A DNA stretch of 64,000 nt from Terribium retamae (GTDB lineage: Bacteria > Pseudomonadota > Alphaproteobacteria > Rhizobiales > Rhizobiaceae), in assembly GCF_022347545.1 (NCBI RefSeq), contig NZ_JAKREW010000001.1:434001-498000 (forward strand), read 5' to 3'. The notes below the pieces were generated by a model, which did not search any database, was not told the DNA's origin, and worked only from the letters and a program-made list of their open reading frames with translations. Shown here in pieces: positions 54,207-63,602 of this stretch. A program made the translations under genes and the position numbers. Within the stretch, counting starts at the first letter, position 1; each line of letters starts with the position of its first letter.

Positions 54207-55484
54207 ATGGGAACGTTGAAGACACTGCTTGCAGCCGTGGCCGGCCTGGCGATTTCGGCAAGTGCGGCGATGGCTGACACCACGATCAAGATGGTCGAGG
54301 TCATCACCAGCCCGCCGCGCACCGAGTTGCTGAAGAAGCAGATCGCCGAGTTCGAAGCGGCCAACCCCGGCATCAAGGTCGAGCTCGTCTCGCTGCCCTG
54401 GGGCCAGGCATTTGAGAAATTCCTGACCATGGTGCAGGCAGGTGACACGCCCGATGTGGTCGAGATGCCGGAACGCTGGCTGGCGCTCTATGCCAACAAC
54501 GGCCAGCTTGAAGACCTCGCACCCTATATGGCCAAATGGCCGGACGCTGGCACGATCGGCGAGCGGGCCAAGACCTTCGGCTCGGTGGCCGGCGGCAAGC
54601 AATATATGCTGCCCTACGGCTACTATATCCGCGCCATGTTCTGGAACAAGAAGCTGTTCAAGGAAGCCGGCATGGACAAGCCGCCGGCAACGATGGACGA
54701 GTTCGTCGAGGCGTCGAAGAAGATATCGGCGATCCAGGGCAAATACGGCTACTGCCTGCGCGGTGGGCCGGGCTCCTATACCGGCGTCAACATGTTCATG
54801 AACATCGCCGCCGGAAACGGCGCGCAGTTCACCGAGGACGGCACCTCGACCGCCAATTCCGAGGGCGCGGTGAAGGGGCTGCAGATGCTGGCCGATCTCT
54901 ACAAGAACGGCTATGCGCCGAAGGACAGCGTGTCCTGGGGCTTCAACGAGATCGTCACGGGCTTCTATTCGGGAACCTGCGCTATGCTCGACCAGGATCC
55001 AGATGCGCTGATCGGCGTGGCGGAGAAGATGCCGGCGGAAGACTTCGCGGTTGCGCCGATGCCGGTCGGCCCCAATGGCAAATCCTATCCGACGCTCGGC
55101 TATGCTGGTTGGTCGATGTTCGCCGACAGCGAGCACAAGGAAGAAAGCGCCAAGCTGATCGGCGCGCTGACCGCACCGGAGGCAAATCTCGAATGGGCCA
55201 AGACGGTAGGGGTCATCCCGATCCACAACGGGGCGGACAAGGATCCGCACTTCGCGACCGAGCAATTCAAGGGCTGGTTCGACGAATTGAACGATTCGGC
55301 GAAGTACGAGTTCGTGACGCCGCCGGTGCATCTGGAAAATCTCGGCAACTTCGTCGACCAGGTGGCGATCAAGAACTTCCAGGAAGTGCTGCTCGGCCAG
55401 AAGGACGCCAAGACCGTCGCCGACGAATGGGCTGCCTTCCTGACCAAGGAGCAACAGGACTGGCTGGCAAAGAATAAGAAGTAG
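54207..55484 (+). CDS. ABC transporter extracellular solute-binding protein (CUT1 type)
   Basis: 425-residue periplasmic binding protein of family 1. Signal peptide of about 23 residues ending AMADTTIK. Conserved features: FEAANPGIKVELVSLPWGQAFEKFLTM, PDVVEMPERWLALYANNGQL and the C-terminal tail EFKGWFDEL-type region read here as EQFKGWFDELNDSA. Normally binds an oligosaccharide or glycoside. ATG 54207 is chosen; 54192 is possible. Expected to deliver the ligand to the two permeases downstream. Linked to an upstream C-S lyase-like enzyme. Confidence 0.93.
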   Translation: MGTLKTLLAAVAGLAISASAAMADTTIKMVEVITSPPRTELLKKQIAEFEAANPGIKVELVSLPWGQAFEKFLTMVQAGDTPDVVEMPERWLALYANNGQLEDLAPYMAKWPDAGTIGERAKTFGSVAGGKQYMLPYGYYIRAMFWNKKLFKEAGMDKPPATMDEFVEASKKISAIQGKYGYCLRGGPGSYTGVNMFMNIAAGNGAQFTEDGTSTANSEGAVKGLQMLADLYKNGYAPKDSVSWGFNEIVTGFYSGTCAMLDQDPDALIGVAEKMPAEDFAVAPMPVGPNGKSYPTLGYAGWSMFADSEHKEESAKLIGALTAPEANLEWAKTVGVIPIHNGADKDPHFATEQFKGWFDELNDSAKYEFVTPPVHLENLGNFVDQVAIKNFQEVLLGQKDAKTVADEWAAFLTKEQQDWLAKNKK

Positions 55485-55640
55485 CCATTCGCCCGCTCTA
55501 AGGGACAGCCCTGAGGGGTCCATGAGGGGCGGCGAAGGCAACCTTCCAGCAATGCGCCGTCTCTCGTCCTTGCCCGCAATCGCTTCGCCAAATGCTGGGC
55601 GTTCCGGCCACTGAGATTTGACCGATTTGTGATCATTAGA

Positions 55641-56561
55641 ATGACCTACGCAGTCGCAGACATCGCGCCGCCGCCGCGTCGCCGCAACGGCCGTGCCTTC
55701 ACGCGCGTTGAGCCATGGCTCTACCTCAGCCCGGCTATCGTGCTGCTGGTTACGGTGCTGCTTGTGCCGCTGATCGTCGGTATAAGCTATTCCTTCCGCA
55801 AGTTTTCCGCATTCAAATCGGAATTCGTCGGTTTCGCCCAGTATCAGGCGATGTTTTCGGACGCGGTACTGCATCAGGCGCTATGGAACACCCTGTGGTG
55901 GACCGTCGCCAGCCTGTTCTTCCAGTTTTTTCTTGGCCTCGGCCTCGCGCTGCTGCTCGACAAGGAGTTCACCGGACGCAAGGTCGTACAGGCGGTGGTT
56001 TTCCTGCCTTGGGCCGTCCCTACATTTCTTTCCGGCCTAACCTGGGCTTGGCTATTCAACCCGATTATCGGCCCCCTGCCACATTGGCTCTATGCTCTTG
56101 GGCTGAAAGCTGAGCCGACCAACGTGCTTTCCGACCCCTCGACCGCGATGTGGGGACCGATCGTCGCGAATGTCTGGTTCGGTGTGCCATTCTTCGCGAT
56201 TACGCTGCTGGCTGCGCTGAAATCGATCCCGTCCGAACTGCATGAGGCGGCGGCGATCGACGGGGCGTCCCCCTGGCAGCGCTTCAGCAAGGTCACGCTG
56301 CCGTTCCTTGCGCCGACCATCGCGATCACTGTCATGCTGCGAACCATCTGGATCGCCACCTTCGCTGACCTGATCTACGTGATGACCGAAGGCGGGCCGG
56401 CGGGTTCGACCAGCACCGTGCCGGTCTATATCTACGTCAGCGCCTTCAAATCGTTGGACAAAGGTTACGCATCGGCGATCGCCGTACTCCTGCTCATCCT
56501 GCTCATCGCCTATGCCTTCGTCCTCATCGGCATCCGGCGCTCTCTCGTGAGGCATATGTGA
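55641..56561 (+). CDS. ABC transporter permease (MalF/UgpA type)
   Basis: 306-residue inner-membrane permease of CUT1 importers with six helices. The EAA loop reads ELHEAAAIDGASPWQRFSKVTLP. The N terminus is a Pro/Arg-rich tail. ATG at 55641 is used; GTG at 55629 is in frame and neither has a clear ribosome site. 156 bases separate it from the binding-protein gene; the region has no gene but may hold mRNA structure that lowers membrane-gene expression. Its stop overlaps the next start as TGATG. Confidence 0.93.
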   Translation: MTYAVADIAPPPRRRNGRAFTRVEPWLYLSPAIVLLVTVLLVPLIVGISYSFRKFSAFKSEFVGFAQYQAMFSDAVLHQALWNTLWWTVASLFFQFFLGLGLALLLDKEFTGRKVVQAVVFLPWAVPTFLSGLTWAWLFNPIIGPLPHWLYALGLKAEPTNVLSDPSTAMWGPIVANVWFGVPFFAITLLAALKSIPSELHEAAAIDGASPWQRFSKVTLPFLAPTIAITVMLRTIWIATFADLIYVMTEGGPAGSTSTVPVYIYVSAFKSLDKGYASAIAVLLLILLIAYAFVLIGIRRSLVRHM

Positions 56562-57409
56562 TGATCGCCGGTCGCTCTTCATCCTCCCGTCTTTGGGGTG
56601 GCGTCGGCCACTACGCGGCGATTGTCGTCTACGTGATCTTTGCACTCTTTCCGATCTATTGGACGCTGAAAATCTCCGTAACCCCAGGCGACCTGCTCTA
56701 CGCCGAAGGTATCACCCTTTGGCCATCGCGCATGACGCTGGAGAACTTCCGCACAGTGCTCGCGGCTTCCGACTTTCCGCGCTATTTCCTCAACAGTGTC
56801 ATCGTTTCCGTTGCGACGGCGGCGCTGGTGACGGTGGTCGCCACGCTTGCCGGTTATGCGATGAGCCGTTTCACTTTCCGTGGCAAGGCGCTGGTGTCCA
56901 TTGCGCTTCTGCTTACCCAGACTTTCCCGCTGGTGATGGTAATCCCGCCGATCTACCGCATCATGGGCCAGATCGGGCTGACAAACTCGCTCACCGGATT
57001 GGTGATCATCTACACCGCCTTCAACACCGCCTTCGCCACCTTCCTGATGCAGTCCTTCTTCGACGGCATCCCGAAGGATCTGGAAGAGGCCGCGATGATC
57101 GACGGCTGCACGCGCAGCCAGGCCATGCGCCAGGTCATCGTGCCGCTGACTCTGCCCGGCATGGGTGCGACGCTCGGCTTCGTCTTCACGGCGGCCTGGA
57201 GCGAGCTGCTCTTTGCACTGATGCTGATCTCCAGCGAGGATCAAAAAACTTTCGCGGTGGGCTTGCTGACCTTTATCGGCAAATTCGCCGTCGACTGGGG
57301 ACAGATGATGGCCGCATCGGTGCTGGCGCTGATCCCGGTCTGCATCTTCTTCGCCTTCCTGCAACGCTATCTCGTCACCGGTCTCACCGCCGGTGCAGTC
57401 AAAGGGTGA
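56561..57409 (+). CDS. ABC transporter permease (MalG/UgpE type)
   Basis: 282-residue permease, partner of the preceding gene. Six helices with the EAA motif DLEEAAMIDGCTRSQAMRQVIVPL before the C-terminal pair. The N-terminal region contains HYAAIVVYVIFALFPIYWTLK. Start ATG at 56561, overlapping the previous stop by one base. Two bases separate it from the ATPase gene. Together with the other CUT1 genes it forms a complete importer. Confidence 0.93.
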   Translation: MIAGRSSSSRLWGGVGHYAAIVVYVIFALFPIYWTLKISVTPGDLLYAEGITLWPSRMTLENFRTVLAASDFPRYFLNSVIVSVATAALVTVVATLAGYAMSRFTFRGKALVSIALLLTQTFPLVMVIPPIYRIMGQIGLTNSLTGLVIIYTAFNTAFATFLMQSFFDGIPKDLEEAAMIDGCTRSQAMRQVIVPLTLPGMGATLGFVFTAAWSELLFALMLISSEDQKTFAVGLLTFIGKFAVDWGQMMAASVLALIPVCIFFAFLQRYLVTGLTAGAVKG

Positions 57410-57411
57410 TC

Positions 57412-58488
57412 ATGGCTTCCGTTACGCTGGAAAAGGTCAAGAAGGACTATGGCGTCGTCCGGGTCCTGAACGAGGTCGATCTTAAAATCGCAGACGGAGA
57501 ATTCGTGGTGCTGGTCGGTCCATCCGGCTGCGGCAAGTCTACGCTTCTGCGCATGATCGCCGGCCTCGAGGAAGTTTCGGGGGGAGACATCCGCATCGGC
57601 GAGCGCATCGTCAACGACGTCGCGCCGAAGGATCGTGACATCGCCATGGTGTTCCAGTCCTATGCGCTTTATCCGCATATGAATGTCTCTTCCAACATGG
57701 GCTTCAGCCTGATGTTGCGGAAGACCGAAAAGGCGGCCATCGAGACCCGGGTCGAGGGCGCTGCGAAGCGGCTGGGGCTGGATCCTCTGCTGCAGCGCCT
57801 GCCGCGCCAGCTTTCCGGCGGCCAGCGCCAACGTGTCGCCATGGGCCGCGCGATTGTTCGGGACCCTCAGGCCTTCCTGTTCGACGAACCTTTGTCGAAT
57901 CTCGATGCCAAGCTGCGCACCCACATGCGCACGGAAATCAAGGCGCTTCACCAGCAGCTCAAGACCACATCGATCTATGTGACGCATGATCAGACCGAGG
58001 CCATGACCATGGCCGACCGCATCGTCGTCATGCACAACGGCAATGTCCAGCAAGTCGGCGCGCCGCTGGAGCTCTACGACCGTCCATCCAATATGTTCGT
58101 CGCCGGATTTATCGGCTCACCGGCCATGAATTTCTTGCCGGCAACGGTTGCCAGGCAAAGTGTCGCCGAGGCGGTTTTCGGGGACGGCCAGAAATTGCGT
58201 CTGCCCGATGGTTTGCCGCTGCAGGATGGAGATGTGCTCACCGTCGGCATGCGGCCCGAAGACATCAAGATCGTTGACGATGGTCCACTCAAGGCCGTGG
58301 TCGAGGTGGTCGAGCCACTCGGCATGTCGACGCAATATTATGTGCGCCTGGCCGGCGAGCAGTTGCGCATCTATGCCATTGGCCGGCCCGTTCTGGCCCC
58401 GGGACACGAGGTGCGCCTTGCCGTGGACCGGAGCGCACAGCATATCTTCGATCCAGTCAGCGGCAATCGGATCGAGCCGGGCACCTGA
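57412..58488 (+). CDS. ABC transporter ATP-binding protein (UgpC/MsmK type)
   Basis: 358-residue ATPase with C-terminal TOBE domain as in sugar importers. Walker A GPSGCGKST, Q-loop VFQSYALYPHMNV, signature LSGGQRQRVAMGRA, Walker B FLFDEPLSNLD, switch His in VTHDQTEAMTMADR. TOBE region from about residue 240 (IGSPAMNFLPA) to VRLAVD. ATG at 57412 follows AAAGGGTGATC. Last gene of the operon; it converges with hdaA with 15 bases between stops. Confidence 0.95.
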   Translation: MASVTLEKVKKDYGVVRVLNEVDLKIADGEFVVLVGPSGCGKSTLLRMIAGLEEVSGGDIRIGERIVNDVAPKDRDIAMVFQSYALYPHMNVSSNMGFSLMLRKTEKAAIETRVEGAAKRLGLDPLLQRLPRQLSGGQRQRVAMGRAIVRDPQAFLFDEPLSNLDAKLRTHMRTEIKALHQQLKTTSIYVTHDQTEAMTMADRIVVMHNGNVQQVGAPLELYDRPSNMFVAGFIGSPAMNFLPATVARQSVAEAVFGDGQKLRLPDGLPLQDGDVLTVGMRPEDIKIVDDGPLKAVVEVVEPLGMSTQYYVRLAGEQLRIYAIGRPVLAPGHEVRLAVDRSAQHIFDPVSGNRIEPGT

Positions 58489-58503
58489 ACCGACGCGAAC
58501 CAC

Positions 58504-59193
58504 CTACAGTTCGAACTCGCCCTGCCCTTCGTCCATCGCGCTGACCGCGTCGGCGGCCATGGCGCGCGTAATGCGTGCCTTCTGTTCCAACGCCATGCGG
58601 TCGAGCCGTTCCACGACCCGCATGGCGGCAGCCAGCGAGCGCTCGATACGACGTACCAGATATTGCACGACATGCGGCTCGACCTCGACCTGGCGGTCGG
58701 CGAAGAGTTTTGTGATGACGCTTGCCAGCAACACGTCGTCGGGCTCGTGGATCTCGACGGTTGCTGCTGCTTTCAGCCGAGAGACAAGGTCCGGCAAGGT
58801 CGCACCCCATGCGGAGGGAAAACGGCGCGCGGTAAGCAAAAGATGCGATCCGGCTCCCCTCACGCTGTTGATCAGATGGAATAGTCCCTGCTGGTCGAAA
58901 GCCTCACCATCGATGTCGTCGATCAGCACTGGCCGGCCGTCGAAGGCAGCTACGCTTTGCGCGATTTTGCCCGCATCGACGACGACCGCATTCGCCGCCT
59001 GGCGCCAGATTTCGGCGAGGTGCGTCTTGCCGGACCCAGCCGGTCCGGCCAGCACGACGACCGGCGCGGGCCAATCCGGCCAGCGGTCGACAAGAGCAGC
59101 CGCCTGCGAATTCGAAGCCGATACGACGAGATCGTCACGCGAATATGCAGTGCCGTGCCCGAGATCGAGCGGAAGCTGACGGGGCCGTTCCAT
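58504..59193 (-). CDS. hdaA: DnaA regulatory inactivator HdaA
   Basis: 229-residue AAA+ protein of the Hda/DnaA-like family that, with the sliding clamp, promotes hydrolysis of DnaA-ATP and so prevents over-initiation. The N-terminal clamp-binding motif QLPLDL is at residues 6-11. Walker A GPAGSGKTHL, Walker B VLIDDIDG, and sensor regions follow, with no DNA-binding domain IV. Lies three bases after the permease gene on the same strand, the typical alphaproteobacterial arrangement (pgsA-perM-hda). Confidence 0.94.
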   Translation of the reverse strand: MERPRQLPLDLGHGTAYSRDDLVVSASNSQAAALVDRWPDWPAPVVVLAGPAGSGKTHLAEIWRQAANAVVVDAGKIAQSVAAFDGRPVLIDDIDGEAFDQQGLFHLINSVRGAGSHLLLTARRFPSAWGATLPDLVSRLKAAATVEIHEPDDVLLASVITKLFADRQVEVEPHVVQYLVRRIERSLAAAMRVVERLDRMALEQKARITRAMAADAVSAMDEGQGEFEL

Positions 59194-59196
59194 GGG

Positions 59197-60357
59197 TTAT
59201 CCGCGGCGCGACCTGGCCCGCTTGCTTTGCAGAGGTGGCGGCTCGATGCCGTGCCCCTTGTAGAGCGGCGATTCCAGATAGCGCGAAATGGCAAATCGTA
59301 CGAGAACGGCAACTGCCGCCGCGGCCGGCACCGCGATCAGCAGACCGACGAAACCGAACAATGCGCCGAAGGCGAACAGCGCAAACATCAACCAGACCGG
59401 ATGCAGGCCGACACTCTTGCCGACCAGCTTGGGTGACAGGATGTTGCCCTCGATGAACTGGCCGATGAAGAACACCGCTCCGACAGCAACGATCATCGTC
59501 CAGTCAGGCCAGAACTGCACAATGGCGACACCGATCGCCAGGACCAGTCCGGTCAGCGAGCCGACATAGGGGATAAAGGAAATCAGACCGGCGAACAGGC
59601 CAATGAGTATTCCGAAATTCAGCCCGGTCAGCGTCAATCCGACTGCATACATGGCGCCCAGCACCAGGCAGAGCGTACCTTGCCCCCGCACGAATCCGGC
59701 AGTGGCGGTATTGATATCGACGGAAATCTGGCGAACCGTCTCGACATGGTCGCGCGGCACCCAGCTGTCCACCGTCGCCACCATACGATCCCAATCGAGC
59801 AGCATGTAAAAAGCCACCACCGGTGTCACGACGAAGAGCGACACCACTGAAACCAGTGCCTTGCCGGAACTCCAGAGTGATTGGAACACGGTCGTCACCA
59901 GGCCGAAGCCGGAGCTTAATACGGAGTTCAGCCCGTCCCTCAGGCCTGCCGCATCGACGCCAAAGCGCTGTTCCAGCCATTTCGGATCAAAGTTGGTGAC
60001 CAAGGCCTGCAGCCGGGTCAGATATTCCGGCAACTTCTCGGCAAATCCTGCCATCTGCGAGGCCAACACCGGCACCAGGATGACGAAGGCCAGCACCAGA
60101 GAGACGATGAACGCAATCAGGATCACCACCGTCGCCATCACACGCGACAGGCCGAGCCGTTCCAGCCGATCGGCAACGGGGTCGAGAAAATAAGCCAACA
60201 CCATGCCGGCCACGAAAGGCAGCAGGATGTCGCTGAAAAGGTAAAGGAAGACGACAAGAATGACGGCGCCGGCCAGCCAGAACCGCAGTTGGCGCCGGAA
60301 TGCTGCTGCAGCGGCTGCCTCGGCCGCGTCGTGATCAGGGAGTGCTGCCTTCGCCAT
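59197..60357 (-). CDS. AI-2E/PerM family transporter
   Basis: 386-residue membrane protein of the AI-2E transporter (PerM/TqsA) family with about eight helices. Conserved region near the C terminus: GLIGLFAGLISFIPYVGSLTGLVL by pattern (read GILIGLFAGLISFIPYVG), and FIGQFIEGNILSPKLVGKSVGLHP. Substrate is not known; some members export small molecules, others are sodium/proton antiporters. Its start overlaps the phosphatidyltransferase 3' end by 23 bases. Confidence 0.9.
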   Translation of the reverse strand: MAKAALPDHDAAEAAAAAAFRRQLRFWLAGAVILVVFLYLFSDILLPFVAGMVLAYFLDPVADRLERLGLSRVMATVVILIAFIVSLVLAFVILVPVLASQMAGFAEKLPEYLTRLQALVTNFDPKWLEQRFGVDAAGLRDGLNSVLSSGFGLVTTVFQSLWSSGKALVSVVSLFVVTPVVAFYMLLDWDRMVATVDSWVPRDHVETVRQISVDINTATAGFVRGQGTLCLVLGAMYAVGLTLTGLNFGILIGLFAGLISFIPYVGSLTGLVLAIGVAIVQFWPDWTMIVAVGAVFFIGQFIEGNILSPKLVGKSVGLHPVWLMFALFAFGALFGFVGLLIAVPAAAAVAVLVRFAISRYLESPLYKGHGIEPPPLQSKRARSRRG

Positions 60358-60922
60358 TACCGCTCATATGCCTCAGCCAGGCCACGAGATAGGCTGCCGC
60401 GGAAGCCACGGTCAAGAGCCCGGAGAGCATTATCAAAGTGGTGCGCAACGGATCGAGGTGCATGTCAAAGGTCAGTTCTGCCAGCACTTCGGCAGCCAGG
60501 ACAATCTGCACGGCGGTGTTGACCTTGGAAACCAGAAGTGGCTTGACCTCGACGGGGTGTCCCATGACGGACGAAAGGACCACCGCGCAAATGATCAGCC
60601 CGTCGCGCGAAACCATTGCCACCACCAGCCAAAGCGGCAGTTCCCCACTAATGCCGAGCACGATGAAGACGGAAACCAGCAGCAGCTTGTCCGCTATCGG
60701 GTCTAGATAAGCACCCAGCCGGGAGTGCTGGTTGAAATGGCGCGCGATGAAGCCATCGATCCCATCCGATACGCCGGCGATCACGAAGCCGGCTAAAGCC
60801 CATTCCCAGCGCGCTTGCAGCATGGCCAGCACCACGAGGGGGACCAGCAGCAGGCGCAGGATGGAGATCAGGTTGGGGATGGTTACCAACAGGCGGCTCG
60901 TTCTTGTTTCCAGCCGATACAT
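60335..60922 (-). CDS. CDP-alcohol phosphatidyltransferase family protein
   Basis: Integral-membrane phospholipid synthase, about 195 residues with six helices. The catalytic CDP-OH-P signature D-G-x2-A-R-x8-G-x3-D-x3-D is complete as DGIDGFIARHFNQHSRLGAYLDPIADK by pattern, its residues falling near positions 58-83. The order with perM and hda is typical for a PgsA-like or cardiolipin-synthase-like enzyme; the polar product is not determined. ATG 60922 is taken; TTG 60946 would add eight residues. The 279-base gap to purM holds the purM promoter and nothing else supported. Confidence 0.88.
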   Translation of the reverse strand: MYRLETRTSRLLVTIPNLISILRLLLVPLVVLAMLQARWEWALAGFVIAGVSDGIDGFIARHFNQHSRLGAYLDPIADKLLLVSVFIVLGISGELPLWLVVAMVSRDGLIICAVVLSSVMGHPVEVKPLLVSKVNTAVQIVLAAEVLAELTFDMHLDPLRTTLIMLSGLLTVASAAAYLVAWLRHMSGNGEGSTP

Positions 60923-61065
60923 GGGCGAAGGCTGCCCGAACCGCAAGAGAGCAACAAATGCGAGGCTCTATCCACTGAATTGTCGAGTCTGCGATACTGG
61001 AAAATGGGAGGCTATCCCACGAGGGATATCGCACCAGGCCAGATATTGGAAAGCACGGGGCACAT

Positions 61066-61093
61066 TTGACTGGACATACAGAACACTTATGAA
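61066..61093 (+). promoter_or_regulatory. purM promoter
   Basis: TTGACT (61066-61071) and TATGAA (61088-61093) are separated by 16 bases. Transcription would start near 61100, giving about 100 bases of leader before the purM ATG. No purine riboswitch-like structure was recognised. Confidence 0.45.
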
Positions 61094-61201
61094 GCCGCAG
61101 ACCTTTCTCTTGTAGTTGCGAGCCAGGACTGTTCGTGCGAAGAGCCGCGTGACGCGCTAAAGTGGTCTCGGCGGTTGCGCAGGCCCAAGCAGGGAACAGC
61201 G

Positions 61202-62266
61202 ATGAACGAACAAACCAACGGGCTCACCTACGCCGATGCGGGCGTCGACATCGACGCCGGAAATCTGATGGTGGAGAAGATCAAGCCGCTGGTGCGCGCC
61301 ACCCGCCGGCCGGGTGCGGATGGCGAGATCGGTGGCTTCGGCGGTCTTTTCGACCTGAAAGCGGCCGGCTTCACCGATCCGGTTCTGGTCGCAGCCAATG
61401 ACGGGGTCGGCACGAAGCTCAAGATCGCCATCGACGCTGGCAAACACGACACCATCGGCATCGATCTCGTCGCCATGTGTGTGAACGACCTCGTCGTCCA
61501 GGGCGCCGAACCGCTCTTCTTCCTCGATTACTTTGCCACCGGCAAACTCGATCCCGATCAGGGTGTCGCGATCGTCAGCGGCATCGCCGAAGGTTGCCGT
61601 CAGGCCGGTTGCGCGTTGATCGGTGGAGAGACTGCTGAAATGCCCGGCATGTACCAGGAGAAGGACTACGATCTCGCTGGTTTTGCCGTAGGCGCTGCCG
61701 AGCGCGGCCAGCTGCTGCCGACCGACGATGTCGTCGAGGGTGACGTTCTGCTTGGCCTTGCTTCTTCCGGTCCCCATTCCAATGGATATTCGTTGATCCG
61801 CCGCATCGTCGCTGCCAGTGGCCTCGCCTGGGATGCCGGAGCGCCGTTCGCGCCGGGTCTGACGCTGGCGGAAGCGCTGCTCGAGCCCACCCGCATCTAT
61901 GTGAAGTCAATCCTGAAGGCGATCCGCAACACCCATGGCATCAAGGCGCTTGCCCACATCACCGGCGGCGGCTTCCCCGATAACATTCCGCGTGTCCTGC
62001 CCAAGGATTTCTCCGCCGAACTCGATCTCGATGCCATTGACGTGCCGCCGGTGTTCTCCTGGCTCGCCAAGACGGGCGGGGTTGTGCCGGCGGAGATGAT
62101 GCGTACCTTCAACTGCGGCATCGGCATGATCGTCGTCGTGGCCTCGGGCCAGGCTGCGCAGGTCGCCGCCGTTCTGCAGGAGGCCGGCGAGACGGTCGCG
62201 CCGATCGGCCGCATCGTGCCGCGCCGCGACACCGGCGTCATCTACCGGGGCTCGATCAACCTATGA
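61202..62266 (+). CDS. purM: Phosphoribosylformylglycinamidine cyclo-ligase
   Basis: AIR synthetase, step five of purine synthesis. 354 residues. Family blocks: [13 protein letters not shown] at the start, [54 protein letters not shown] and [14 protein letters not shown] with the nucleotide-binding loop. ATG 61202 follows GGGAACAGCG. Overlaps purN by four bases; transcribed from the promoter at 61066. Confidence 0.97.
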   Translation: MNEQTNGLTYADAGVDIDAGNLMVEKIKPLVRATRRPGADGEIGGFGGLFDLKAAGFTDPVLVAANDGVGTKLKIAIDAGKHDTIGIDLVAMCVNDLVVQGAEPLFFLDYFATGKLDPDQGVAIVSGIAEGCRQAGCALIGGETAEMPGMYQEKDYDLAGFAVGAAERGQLLPTDDVVEGDVLLGLASSGPHSNGYSLIRRIVAASGLAWDAGAPFAPGLTLAEALLEPTRIYVKSILKAIRNTHGIKALAHITGGGFPDNIPRVLPKDFSAELDLDAIDVPPVFSWLAKTGGVVPAEMMRTFNCGIGMIVVVASGQAAQVAAVLQEAGETVAPIGRIVPRRDTGVIYRGSINL

Positions 62267-62973
62267 TACAGCGCAAGCGCACGGCGATTCTGATTTCTGG
62301 CCGCGGTTCCAACATGACCGCGCTGATCGCAGCCGCGAGCGACCCGGATTTCCCGGCCGAGATCGTCGGTGTGATTTCCGACAAGCCGGATGCAGCGGGC
62401 CTCGGCGTCGCAATCGCGCGAGGCATTCCAACAAAGGTCGTTGCCCGCGCCGATCATCCAGGCAAAGACGCGCATGATGCAGCGATCGACGGTGCCCTGG
62501 CTGGCTTCGGCGCTGAGCTGGTGGCGCTGGCCGGCTATATGCGCCTGCTCACCACACCCTTCGTGGAAAAATGGCAGGGCCGGATGATCAATATCCACCC
62601 TGCCCTCCTGCCGTCCTTCAAAGGGCTGGACACGCACCGGCGCGCATTGGAAGCTGGCATGCGGATCCATGGTTGCACCGTGCATTTCGTGACCCCTGCC
62701 ATGGACGATGGGCCGATCATCGCCCAGGCGGCGGTTCCCGTCATGCTGGGCGACGATGAGGCCAGCCTCGCCGCTCGCGTGCTCAAGGCCGAGCATCAGA
62801 TTTATCCCATGGCGTTGAAGCTTGTGGCGGAAGGCAAGGCGCGCATGGAAGGTGGCCGCACCGTGCTCGCAGGCTTCGCTGACAATGACGCGGCCGCCGA
62901 AACGGTCGTTGCGGCGCCCGCCCCGCTGCGCACCATCGTTGACCTGGAGCAATTGGCGCGCATCACGCCTTAG
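62263..62973 (+). CDS. purN: Phosphoribosylglycinamide formyltransferase
   Basis: GAR transformylase, third step of purine synthesis, using 10-formyl-THF. 236 residues; longer than E. coli PurN (212) by a C-terminal Ala-rich tail. Key residues: [14 protein letters not shown], the catalytic pattern with Asn in [12 protein letters not shown], His in [20 protein letters not shown], and the Asp in [12 protein letters not shown]. Its ATG overlaps the purM stop as ATGA, so co-translated. Confidence 0.96.
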   Translation: MIQRKRTAILISGRGSNMTALIAAASDPDFPAEIVGVISDKPDAAGLGVAIARGIPTKVVARADHPGKDAHDAAIDGALAGFGAELVALAGYMRLLTTPFVEKWQGRMINIHPALLPSFKGLDTHRRALEAGMRIHGCTVHFVTPAMDDGPIIAQAAVPVMLGDDEASLAARVLKAEHQIYPMALKLVAEGKARMEGGRTVLAGFADNDAAAETVVAAPAPLRTIVDLEQLARITP

Positions 62974-63024
62974 GCTAGGGTGTTGCTCCAATCGACCTTG
63001 AAAGCGTCACGCGAGGATCACGTC

Positions 63025-63540
63025 ATGAAACGGCTTCTTCTGCTGCGTCACGCCAAGTCGAGTTGGGATAATCCCGATCTGGCAGATATCGAGCGTCCTC
63101 TCGCGCCACGCGGCATCGAGGCAGCGCTTCTGATTGGTCACACCATCGCGCAACGCAACTGGCTGCCTGACCGCGCGCTGGTCTCCACCGCTGAACGCAC
63201 CCGCGAGACCTGGCGTCTGGCAGCAGGCGAGTGGCTGTCGCGGCCCGAACCGAATTTCTCTCAGGCACTCTACGAGGTGCCGGCCGAGGCCATCCTCGGT
63301 GAAATCCAGCGCAATGGCGGAGACGCCGCAACGTTGCTCGTGCTCGGCCACAATCCGGGACTCGGCGATCTGGCCGATCGCCTAACGGGAAGGGCCTCGC
63401 CTGGCAAACTGGTGAAGTTGCTGAAGAAGAAATTCCCGACCGGTGCCCTGGCAGTGTTCGAGTTCGATGGCGACTGGACCGACCTCGACATCGGCACGGC
63501 TACGCTCACGCATTTCCTTCGACCGAAAGATCTCGGCTAA
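63025..63540 (+). CDS. SixA-like histidine phosphatase
   Basis: 171-residue phosphoglycerate-mutase-superfamily phosphatase related to SixA, which dephosphorylates phospho-His in histidine kinases or in the nitrogen-related phosphotransfer system. The RHG-type motif is LLLRHAKSSWDN, and the second His is in VLGHNPGLGDLADRL. ATG 63025 follows GAGGATCACGTC. Lies 51 bases after purN; it may or may not be co-transcribed. A six-base stem (63546-63568) without a T-run follows. Confidence 0.9.
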   Translation: MKRLLLLRHAKSSWDNPDLADIERPLAPRGIEAALLIGHTIAQRNWLPDRALVSTAERTRETWRLAAGEWLSRPEPNFSQALYEVPAEAILGEIQRNGGDAATLLVLGHNPGLGDLADRLTGRASPGKLVKLLKKKFPTGALAVFEFDGDWTDLDIGTATLTHFLRPKDLG

Positions 63541-63602
63541 CCCCCGCTCCTCCGGTGGCTATAGGAGCAGACCGCCAAAACACAGCCCTTTTTTCGGCTG
63601 CG

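Noticed and set aside
54006-55874. 622-codon minus-strand open frame across the binding-protein gene
   Set aside because: Antisense shadow in high-GC DNA; the plus-strand binding protein has signal peptide and family motifs.
60966-60982. Stretch resembling the antisense D arm of a tRNA (ctctatccactga)
   Set aside because: No anticodon or T arm pairing follows, so it is chance or too degenerate to call a tRNA remnant.
63546-63568. GCTCCT/AGGAGC dyad as terminator after the SixA-like gene
   Set aside because: Only six base pairs, 11-base loop and no T-run.
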